NCBI GenBank assembly: GCA_023525715.1
Contig: CM042012.1
Location: 49,612,464-49,676,463, forward strand
Origin: Cichorium intybus
Taxonomy: Eukaryota > Streptophyta > Magnoliopsida > Asterales > Asteraceae
Direction: 5' to 3'
DNA: 64,000 nt
In this document: in pieces, positions 24,866 to 34,536 of the stretch
How positions within the stretch are numbered: position 1 is the first letter of the stretch
Layout: the number at the start of each line of letters is the position of its first letter
The notes under the pieces: generated by a model
Told to the model about the DNA's origin: nothing
What the model saw: only the letters and a program-made list of their open reading frames with translations
The model's database searches: none
Position numbers and translations under genes: made by a program

Positions 24866-25222
24866 GTACGAGGTACCGTGAGAGAGTTGCACGATGAGGT
24901 CGACGAACGGTATGAGGTACTGTGATATAGTATTGAGTAGTAAGTTTGGAGGACATTACGAGGTACGGTAAGATAGTGTGAGTGACGAGACATGAGGATG
25001 GTACGAGGTACCGTAAGCTGAGCAGGAGTGGTTCTACAGTGTCGTGCTTGTGTGTAGACATGAGTGCATTGTATGATGATGATACGGAGTTTTGAGACTA
25101 TGCTACTTTTGTGTATATGTGTGAGTAAATTGATGAGCTTGTGTGGCTCAAAACCTTGAAGGTTGAGGAGAGGACGGAGCTGAGGCAAATGACTGTATGA
25201 GAGTACTACGAGGTGGTACTGT
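24866..25222 (+). repeat. Dispersed GGTACGAGGTACC-type palindromes
   Basis: At least five variants of an inverted motif with arms like GGTAC/GTACC around GAG occur near 24868, 24910, 24955, 24996 and 25204, inside the internal region of the LARD-like element. Confidence 0.65.
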
Positions 25223-26120
25223 AAAATGCTACAGCTAGAGGTGCTGTTGTGAGTGTTTGTGTGTGTCGTGTATAGATGATGTTGAGGATGATAATCTGAG
25301 AATGTGTGAAACTTACTTAATTGTTGAACGAGATAAAGTAGTATAACTATGTAATGAGTTAAAAAGAGTATAAAGGTAATTGTGATTGTGATTGATAGGA
25401 TTCGTTCCTTAGCAATCAAACCAATTACTGCTGATAAGAGAAATGTGAAGTGTTATAGTGACATAACTATTTACTCGTATGAGACGATCGATAGTGGATT
25501 ATGTGTAAACAATGTTGAGTTATTTTCTTGAGATTAATGAGTTAGTCAGATGATGAGATATGATCTCACCGTAGAGATTGCGGTGTTAGATGTTATTCTT
25601 TTTGAGTTGTAAATAGAGATTATGGTGAGCCGTATGTATGACCTAATTTGTGTCATTCGGATGAATTAGAGATTGAGATAATAATGACGGAGAAATGGTG
25701 AGAGTAAAATCATTACTGATGGTGTGTCAGGAGGAATATATGTGGTCGTGTTAAGAATTTATTAATAGAAAATTATCGAGTTTGATAGAGCTAATGATTT
25801 AATGAGAATGTGATGTGGATTGTCCGCATAATAGAGGATATAATGAGTGAGTACATCGAGAGAAACAACATGAGGTATGTTGTTGAAGTGAAATGAAAAT
25901 GAGCCATTTTTGTTGGAGGGTTGTTAGTTGTATAATGGGTGAGAACCTAATATGTGTGCTAAGGTGGGAGCAAAGATAAATGAGCTTTTGGAATAAGTTG
26001 TAATCGGTCGTGGTGAAAAGACAACTAAAAAGGGTATTGTGTGACCAAAGTATCGAGGGTTAAAATCCTAAGTCCAGAAGAGACGCGAAGAAAACTTGAG
26101 ATAGTTTCTAATATTCTAAT

Positions 26121-26895
26121 TGTTGGATTAGGTGTCTAAGCCATGACTAATAATTAGTATTTATCTAATTAATAGTAGCATAGTCCATTTAGGTTGCCCT
26201 CATAGTTGGAGGATTGGTAGAAAGTCCGGTAGAGAGAAAGATTGATTTATTATGTGATTAATAAATCAATAAAGATTAAATAAATAGTTTATTAATATAT
26301 TTAAGTGATAATATATTAATTAGAAACTATAATAATTAATTAGAAATTTTTCTGGAATTAATTGGAATTAATTTGGTGGTTAAATTAATTAATTAAAGGT
26401 GCAGGGACTAAAACTGTAATTATTCAATAGTTGAGTAAGTGACAGTTTAAGTGAGTGTTTGACCAGCGAAAATTATATATGGAAACATATATATTTTCGA
26501 TTTTAATAAGTAGGATAAAAGGGTTTGAATTTATAAGATAATAGATTATCTTGGTTTAAATTCAGACGGTTTATCTCTAAAGGTTTATCTGGTCATCTGC
26601 TTGGAGCCTATAAATAGAGAGGCTCACAAACCCTAAACCTGCGATTTTTTGACTCTCTTCCCCAAGGACTTTCGGCCAAGACTACCAGCTAGGGTGTGAC
26701 TGCATTTGAGGCAAGAGATTTCTGTTGCTTTGCTTCCAAGTTACAATAAAGGTTGGTTTTTCTTAATCTTTCTTTTAGTTTAATTCTTTCTGGCCTTTTA
26801 GGAATTGTTATATGTTTAACTAGAAGAAAACATATATCTATATAGGTTGCATGTGAACTTAGGAATTTTAGTTCATAGTTGCAGAAAACCTTTCA
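26121..26895 (+). repeat. 5' LTR of complete copia-type element
   Basis: 775 bp. A TATAAATA box at 26609-26616 lies in the loop of GAGCCT...AGGCTC. A hairpin at 26467-26499 has arms CGAAAAT(T)ATATATG/CATATATATTTTCG and a GAAA tetraloop. Confidence 0.95.
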
Positions 26896-26896
26896 G

Positions 26897-26908
26897 TGGT
26901 ATCAGAGC
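26897..26908 (+). other. Primer binding site (initiator-Met tRNA)
   Basis: TGGTATCAGAGC one base after the 5' LTR. Confidence 0.92.
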
Positions 26909-27198
26909 TATTTGGTTTGTTTTCTTGTTAAATTGCTATAACTGCATCCAAAAAAATTAGGGTTTATTGTTTCTAAACCCTAATGTAGCCTAATTCGAAA
27001 TTAGGGTTTTTTTTTGCAAACCCTGGCCGGCCCCTCCTGCTTGGTGGTTTTTTGTGATAGAGTTTAGTATGCTTTCTATTTTTGGTAACTTTAATTGTTT
27101 AAATAGATAAACCTTAAACCTCTTATCCTAAAAATCGAGAATTAGGGGATAAGGATAGGTTTAAATTAATTTGATTATTTTGTGATACCTATCTTAGA

Positions 27199-27580
27199 AT
27201 TAATTAATTTAATTAATTGTTTAATTAAAAGATAATTAAAAGGATTTTATTTAATTTCGATTTAATGGTTTAAATTCTGAAAATTAATAGATAAAATCTA
27301 GAAATATTTTAAAAGGTTTAAAATATCAAATTTAATTAATTTAATTAATTGTTTAATTAAAAGATAATTAAAAGGATTTTAATTAATTTGATTTAAAAGT
27401 TTTAAATTCCGAAAAATTAAGAGATAAATCCAGAAATATTTTATAAGTCTAAAATATCTAAATTTAATTAATTGTTTAATTAAAAGATAACATTGGAGGT
27501 TTAATTTAATTTTAAATTTAATAGTTTAAATCGACAATAAATTAAAAGATAAACCAGAAACAATATTTTAAAAGGTTTAA
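27199..27580 (+). repeat. Three imperfect ~125-bp A/T-rich tandem units in leader
   Basis: Units begin near 27199, 27331 and 27461 with TTAATTAATTGTTTAATTAA and continue through similar AAAGATAA and AAATATTTTA blocks. The TTAATTAA-type core is itself palindromic. Confidence 0.8.
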
Positions 27581-27922
27581 GAAATTACATCTTATATATA
27601 TTATAATTAGGAAGTTATTATTATATGTATAAGATTTAAATGGTTAGTCAAATCATTAGTAGGCCTCATTCACGAAGCTGGTTTATAAAGTGGGTATAAG
27701 GAGACTGCCTATAAAATGGCGGTCTAATGGGTGTTTACTCTCACCCACCGCTCGCCTGATCAGTGGAGGGTCGTTAGCCGAACGGGTTTGATAGGACCAA
27801 CTTAATCTCATTAAAAGTATAATGATATTATTCAAAGTACTGGAACAGCTTAATAAAACCCAAATCTAGTTACTTTAGGAAAAATATGAATTGGTGCTAA
27901 TCCATGAAATTGCATATTGCAC

Positions 27923-28068
27923 TTTATGAAACACTGGTGGAGCGTGTGTGGTTTACCGGCACACCAATAGGGGTTCATAAAAAGTTGCAATGGGTTTCCC
28001 GGGTATTATCATTGTTGATGGAGCGTATGTTGTTTACCGGCACATCAATTGGAGATGATAATTAACCC
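27923..28068 (+). other. Two conserved-apex hairpins in leader
   Basis: First hairpin 27923-27981: outer stem TTTATGAA/TTCATAAA, inner stem GGTG/CACC. Second 28001-28068: outer stem GGGT..ATTATCAT/ATGATAAT..ACCC, inner stem GATG/CATC. Both enclose GAGCGTGTGTGGTTTACCGG or a near copy. Compared with 18846, both outer and inner stems of the first hairpin changed on both sides so that pairing is kept. Confidence 0.85.
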
Positions 28069-28378
28069 GAGAGTACCAAGCTAATTTGCATGGTTATTCA
28101 CATCCAATTTGTGATCCTCGGCATCCCAGTCACAAATAGCGGAGCACATCCGAGATTAAACATGCCATTGAAAAGTTTAATGAATCTCAACAGATCTAGG
28201 AATTTCATAAGATGAAATTGATAAGTGTTTATCTACCTTAATGACCATTATGTTGTGATTACGACATCCCTCTTCACACCATAGTTGGGGTATTTTGGAT
28301 CCTAGCCTTATTAAATAACATATTGGGTAATTATTTAAAAATGATCAATTAAACTAATAAATTCTGTTTATTTTATAG

Positions 28379-29254
28379 ATGTCAAGTGTCAATTCTCCTC
28401 CCTCACCCATTTCTGAAAGCATCAGAATGCACCTGCTAAATATGGAAAGGCTGACTGGCCTCAACAGTAAAGAATGGCTTCGCAATTGGAGACTGGGTCT
28501 CGGCATTGCTGGCAAGCTACATCTCACCGAGTATCCGATCCCAGTTCCATCGGAACAAGTCATCATAAAAGGTTCTTATGATGAATCCGAATAGATTCGT
28601 GACCTCATGCTATCAACCATTGACCCCGAGTTCCACAAGGATTTTGAATCCTTGGGGCCATATGAGTTGATGCAACTGGTGGAGGAAAGGTTCCAAAAAC
28701 CAGTTGAAGGGGAACGAGCTAGAATCTTCAGAAGACTTGCAGAGTGCAAGCTAAAGGGAAGAAGTAGCATCAATTCGCATGTTCTTCAGATTGAAGGGTA
28801 CATAGGCGAGTTATATAAACTTGGTCATCCCATGAGTCAGGAGGAGAGTGTTAACATCCTGCTCGCTTCGCTGACAAATGAGTACGATCTGTTCATTCAG
28901 ACGTTTAGAAAGGAAGACCAGAAAAAGACCCCCATGGAAATGCGTCCACTGTTGACTTTATACGAGTCGCTCTTAGACAGGCATAGCTCCAATGGCTCAG
29001 CTACTTCTGCATTAAGTCCAGTGAAGAGACGTAACAAGAAACGGTCGAGATCGACTAGACATGTCTCAAACTGGGAATCCGCTAAATCGGATACAGTCAC
29101 GGAAAGGTTGGAAGACGCCCCAACTCTTTTGAAAGCTCAGGTATATTTAAAAAACCTCAAAACTCCTGTTCCAAGATTTCTTGATACATAATGTGACAGT
29201 CGCATTTTGGTTTGTATGCAGGGAATCAAGAAGGCACGGGACTCTGGCGCATAG
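28379..29254 (+). pseudogene. Copia-type gag-like ORF with one nonsense codon and a candidate intron
   Basis: ATG at 28379 directly after a TTTATAG acceptor-like sequence. The protein is a UBN2/copia-type gag. An N-terminal segment with LTGLNSKEWLRNWRLGL is followed by DFESLGPYELMQLVEERFQK, YIGELYKLGHPMSQEESV and LLASLTNEYDLFI, ending in a basic stretch (VKRRNKKRSRS). The only interruption is TAG at 28592-28594. A CAG|GTATAT donor at 29140/29141 and TATGCAG acceptor ending 29221 define an 81-bp candidate intron; splicing would add ten codons to a TAG at 29252-29254. The truncated sister element has the same splice-site layout. No zinc knuckle is visible. It probably once supplied a structural protein; whether any product is made is unknown. 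Confidence 0.75.
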
Positions 29255-29553
29255 GAGCACATTTGGATTGGATCTCCAGCTCGTGCAGTTTTGAAGATTA
29301 GATAGATATTGGAATATTGTTATTAGTCTTTAGTTGCGTTTCGACATTGTCTATTACATTGTTCAAGGATTTTGTTTTAATAAAATTGTCATTTTCTTTT
29401 AACACCTGTTGTCTAAAATTGTCCTTGAAATGTTATATGAATGTGTTGAATGTATGTTTAGTAATAACTTGAATGATGATCCGAAATGTCTTGAAATCAA
29501 GAATTGTGTCATTATGATTGTTAATACAAATGTTATAAGAATCAATTCAACCA

Positions 29554-29787
29554 AAGGTCCAGTTGGACAGGACCTTGGAATCATTTGACTTAGAGTCACT
29601 TGATGAATTGACTTCTTAATGTGTCAAGAAATGAATCAACCAAATATCCAGTTGGACAGGACTTTGGAATCATCTGACTTAGAGTCAGATGATGATTAAG
29701 TTCTTGACAAAGCACATGTGGGAATAAATGAATCACCCAAAGATCCAGAGGATAGGATTTTGGAATCAGTTGACTTAGAGTCAACTG
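29554..29787 (+). repeat. Array of three ~90-bp units, each with paired hairpins
   Basis: Each unit has a GGTCC...GGACC-like hairpin followed by one with loop TAG. The TAG-loop stems are TGACT/AGTCA (29586-29598), ATCATCTGACT/AGTCAGATGAT (29669-29693) and CAGTTGACT/AGTCAACTG (29767-29787). The outer parts differ between units but stay complementary. Non-coding 3' half of the element. Confidence 0.8.
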
Positions 29788-30870
29788 AAGATTGCAAGTC
29801 TTGAACAAAGTTAACAAAGTCATTAGTCTACATAGATATGTAAAAGACATAGAACACAATTGTTTGTACTTCACAATATTCATCATTCGGTATGATGAAT
29901 ATGACATTGCTTATCGGGATAAGCAATTGAATTGAAACCTTAAACAGTCCAAGGACTTCAAAGGAAGTACAAGTTTCACAGAACCTGAGCGATAACATAA
30001 ACTAAGAAAAAGGTGTCACAGTTCATTCTCTTCCTAGAGCATTAATGATTATAATGTGTCTTAGGGAAGATAATGGAGCATTGGTCGAAACAGTTCGATC
30101 CTCGATGTATGAGATACATTGCCAATTAGTTTCCAATAAGTTGAATACTATACCAGTCAGTCCATATAAACCATATCCCGACCACATCCTAGACTAAGTA
30201 GGTCTTGCAGACACTGTCTAAAATGTAAAGCTGGGATTATCCCACTTGTACATAGAAAGTCCAGGGTCTTGTAGTGTTCATTTGAACCTCATGACTAGCC
30301 TGAACATGATCAGCATTGTCGTTTCATTGGCTATCTCGCTGTAACTGCAAAAGAAGAGCTCTTTTAGAAAGAACTCAAGTTCTAAGGAAACAGTGGGAGT
30401 TGGGACAGTCCTGAATGAGTTCAGGATTAGCCAAGTGAAAGAACCTTTAGTCATCACTAGGATTGAAACAGAAATTGGATTTTTGTTTTACAACTGACAT
30501 AATCTCCTCTTGACCAGTAGCATTGATCACCATCATAAGTAGTTATGATCGGGGTGACATACCGATTGGTGGTAAAACACTATAGTTGGTGCGGATTTAC
30601 AATCCGACTACTTGGAAGCATTGGTGAGCCTGGTTGCTGCCAAGCAAGAGAACCTTAGGGCGAGACACAGCCTATGTGAAAATTTTGATTGATTTTACAC
30701 CTGGTCTAAAAATCAGTGGGAGTAAATGAATCATCAAAAGAAAGCAACATGGACAGACACATACCTTCAGAACATCTGGTTGAGTGAGACAATACTCAGA
30801 ATCAAGTAATTGATTCCGGGAGAAGTAATCTCAATAGAGGATGGAATATGAAAGGATACTGTACGGTACA

Positions 30871-30927
30871 TTGTGAATCGTTAGTGGAGCACGTGTGGAT
30901 TACCGGCACACTAATAGGGACTCACAA
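30871..30927 (+). other. Third conserved-apex hairpin
   Basis: Outer stem TTGTGA/TCACAA and inner stem AGTG/CACT around GAGCACGTGTGG-ATTACCGGCA. It is about 2.8 kb downstream of the leader pair in the same element. Confidence 0.8.
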
Positions 30928-31845
30928 AGAGTGTCCTAGTACAATGGTAAATAGGCCCGGGATTTCCCCACGGGCATCTCGCAGGAAAGGATATTCAGAT
31001 TCTCAAAATATGCCAAATGATTGGATTTTGAGAAAGGGCTGAAAGACTTCCATTAAAATGTCAGAATGGTTTGGATTCTCAAAATGTACCATAAGTCCTG
31101 GATTTTGTGAATAGTCTATAACCATGTCAAAGCCAGTGGGAGTCACCGTTATCTACTATCTCCATACGTGGGATACATATTGTTTCTAGGAAACGTCTCT
31201 TTTCATTACAAAGTGTAATGACTTGGTGTTAAGAGACGGATCGCTATGAAAGCCTTAATAGAAATACGGCATACTCAAGTGGTTGCAAATGTCTATGAGA
31301 TAGATCCAGACTCTGCCAAAATGATCTTGATGAGATTCAAGATGCATAGACCCAGGAAAATGTTTTTCTTATCATTGCAAAGTGTGATGACTTGGCATAA
31401 AAAGAAATTAAGAAGGTGCAACATACTCACGTAATTCATAGTCATCTATTGGATAGATAAAATCGCCAGTATAGACCTAGCCAGCATGATCTTGATAAGA
31501 CTCAAGATGCATGAGAAGAGTCTCCGAAAGGAAATAGTTTTTCGAAAATCATGACACAAGGATTATAACTAATCTTTGGATTCCGAAAGGGTTTGGAATA
31601 AGATTGGATCGGGTTCCATAAGTTTCTTGGATCGATCATAAAGTCATGAACATGTCCTGATGACTTGATGCTTAAGGCATAGTAAGTTGGATTCAGGACA
31701 TTGTCTGGCTAAGAATACTGGATGGATTGTTTCAACTCAAGTGAGAATTCATTAGGAAATGATTGGGGTAATAGTGTTAATTTGGAAGATTTTCAAATTG
31801 GTAACGTCAGGACATGATGTTAGAGAACATGATGGTTAAAGAATC

Positions 31846-31900
31846 TCGATGGTATTCTGATGGAGCGCGTGTGGTTCACCGGCACATCATAGCACCTCGA
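31846..31900 (+). other. Fourth conserved-apex hairpin
   Basis: Outer stem TCGA(T)GGT/ACCTCGA and inner stem GATG/CATC around GAGCGCGTGTGG-TTCACCGGCA. Confidence 0.8.
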
Positions 31901-32984
31901 AATAGTCTTAGGGTGCAGTCAAGTAGACTAAAGACCCCAGAACCATAGGAAGTCACAGTACACATTACCAAAATGGAGTTAGGAGAGAAATTGACAGGAT
32001 AACATATTGAGATGCTATCGGATGAGCATCCGATTGGATCATCTGCAATAAAGTGTATAAGTATAAGATACTTTGGAAACATAGAAAGAGTGTAAGGTTC
32101 GTAAAGACATAGCTGTAAAATTAGAATTGAAAGTTTAAAAGAAATCTTGAAACCGATAATAGTTTATGACAAGGTCCGACTTGGTGATTACCTTGTGGAG
32201 ACTTGGTAATAAGTAGGAGTAGCTGCCAGTCAGATCTTTATGTTTCGCTTTCGCATGTTTTACTTCCCGAATAATTTAATTATTCAGAAAGGTCCACAGT
32301 CGCTCATACTTTGGGAAGTAAGTATTGAATCAAGACTGTCATGAATTGATTTGTTGACTATCTAAGGAGTTAGACATAGCAATAGGATTGCTACAACATT
32401 CATGAGTACTTAGAAATAGAGATTTTGAGTATTTGATAAACCCACGCTCAATAGATTGCTTCATGGATTATATCACAAGCAATGTTGAGACGATAATATC
32501 CTATGATCTTGAAGTGGAGAGATATGAGTTATAATTTACAAGGAAGTTGTTCATTGATAATACGAAAACGCATCGGTAACTCGATGTTATAAAACGTGTT
32601 GTTGTGAATGATTTGACTGGTAAAAGATATAAGCATATGAGTCGAAGCTTATTCGTTCCTTGACCCTGATGGGAAACAGATATCTGTAGGCCTCTCGATG
32701 ATTTTGAAGTTGACTGAAGTGCTGGCCAGCCTGGACTAAATTGATGTGTTCAATTAGATGTTCTAAAGTCATAAGCAGAATCGAAAATTGGGAAACAGAG
32801 TATCGGACAGAGATTGATCTCAATCTATGTCTCGTGTCTGAAAATATCTGGTTGGACGAAGGATCATATGATCACTTATCTTTGGACAGAACTGACTAGG
32901 TCAGAGTTCGGCAGCGGTTTCTAGGAAGCTACAGTTGCTAGTTAATTAGAGATTAAATCAGTAATTTTAGTCATAGACTTATCC

Positions 32985-32994
32985 AAGTGGGAGA
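32985..32994 (+). other. Polypurine tract
   Basis: AAGTGGGAGA immediately before the 3' LTR, matching the tract at 22261 in the sister copy. Confidence 0.8.
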
Positions 32995-32995
32995 C

Positions 32996-33770
32996 TGTTG
33001 GATTAGGTGTCTAAGCCATGACTAATAATTAGTATTTATCTAATTAATAGTAGCATAGTCCATTTGGGTTGCCCTCATAGTTGGAGGATTGGTAGAAAGT
33101 CCGGTAGAGAGAAAAATTGATTTATTATGTGATTAATAAATCAATAAAGACTAAATAAATAGTTTATTAATATATTTAAGTGATAATATATTAATTAGAA
33201 ACTATAATAATTAATTAGAAATTTTTCTGGAATTAATTGGAATTAATTTGGTGGTTAAATTAGTTAATTAAAGGTGCAGGGACTAAAACTGTAATTATTC
33301 AATAGTTGAGTAAGTGACAGTTTAAGTGAGTGTTTGACCAGCGAAAATTATATATGGAAACATATATATTTTCGATTTTAATAAGTAGGATAAAAGGGTT
33401 TGAATTAATAAGATAATAGATTATCTTGGTTTAAATTCAAACGGTTTATCTCTAAAGGTTTATCTGGTCATCTGCTTGGAGCCTATAAATAGAGAGGCTC
33501 ACAAACCCTAAACCTGCAATTTTGTGACTCTCTTCCCCAAGGACTTTTGGCCAAGACTACCAGCTAGGGTGTGACTGCATTTGAGACAAGAGATTTCTGT
33601 TGCTTTGCTTCCAAGTTACAATAAAGGTTGGTTTTTCTTAATCTTTCTTTTAGTTTAATTCTTTCTGGCCTTTTAGGAATTGTTATCTGTTTAACTAGAA
33701 GAAAACATAGATCTATATAGGTTGCATGTGAACTTAGGAATTTTAGTTCATAGTTGCAGAAAACCTTTCA
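32996..33770 (+). repeat. 3' LTR of complete copia-type element
   Basis: 775 bp, same length and ends as the 5' LTR, followed by the CTAAT target duplication. Confidence 0.95.
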
Positions 33771-34520
33771 CTAATTACTTCTGGATTTATATCCTAGTGT
33801 TGATGAGTCGTGTAACGTGAGTGAGACATTTGAATGTTTGTGTCTCTTCTGTTGTATGAGTGTTTCTCCTACCCTGATCGATGAGAATGTGCAAGCATAA
33901 GAAATCAATAATTGGCATGTTGCGATTGGAGGAGTAAATTGAGAGAGAATGTGAGCCTGGAATCGGTGAGACCGTTTTCCGTATTGAGTTAGAGTAAACC
34001 ATTTCAAGGAGATTAGAAATGTAAGTTGAATGCCAAATAGTTATTTGAGATTAGTGTTACAAAGAGAGTGGATGGTACGCTGAGAATGTGGCTCGATGTG
34101 AGCCATAGATATGAGTGTATGCAAATGATGATAGTGATTGACGTATCACTTGAGGAGTGAGGTGAGATACATTGGTATCGACAAAGCTATAACGAAGGGT
34201 GTGCCCTGAAAGAGTGAGTGATTGTCCACGTGGAAATGGTGATAACCAATGTGGTTATAGAGATCATCTTATGAGAATAATAGTGGGCGTCGAGATTTTG
34301 CGGAAAGAGAAGTCGAGTGAGAAAATTTCTAAGTGTAATGTGAATCGAGGAAGCTTGAGTTCTATAGCTATATTATAAGTAAACGGGATGTGATGATATA
34401 TACATGTCATATCAGCTGACGAGAGGATAGTATCATTATTGTATGTGATGTGTGATTGCAGGGATGAGGTGGTAGTATAAACCATACATATTTAAAGAGA
34501 TTTCGAGGACGGAATCTTTT

Positions 34521-34534
34521 GAAGGAGGAGAGAA
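34521..34534 (+). other. Polypurine tract of LARD-like element
   Basis: GAAGGAGGAGAGAA directly before the TGTAAGACC start of the 3' LTR. Confidence 0.8.
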
Positions 34535-34536
34535 CT

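Larger units (their letters stand above)
26121..33770 (+). mobile_element. Complete non-autonomous copia-type element, 7.65 kb
   Basis: Two 775-bp LTRs (26121-26895, 32996-33770), both from TGTTGG to TTTCA, flanked by a perfect 5-bp target duplication CTAAT (26116-26120 and 33771-33775). It has a PBS at 26897-26908 and a purine tract at 32985-32994. The only coding sequence recognised is a gag-like frame at 28379-29254 with one nonsense codon; protease, integrase and reverse transcriptase are absent. By eye the LTRs differ at about a dozen positions, so insertion is fairly recent. It sits in the internal region of the LARD-like element. Confidence 0.92.

Noticed and set aside
24823..25419. 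198-codon minus-strand open frame in the LARD-like element
   Set aside because: No recognisable motif, lies over repetitive GGTACGAGGTACC sequence, and composition is low-complexity Thr/Ser/His/Leu. Most likely chance.
27923..28068. Hammerhead or other small self-cleaving ribozyme
   Set aside because: The hairpins lack the CUGAUGA and GAAA core of hammerheads, and I could not match twister-type consensus boxes. A structured element is supported, self-cleavage is not.
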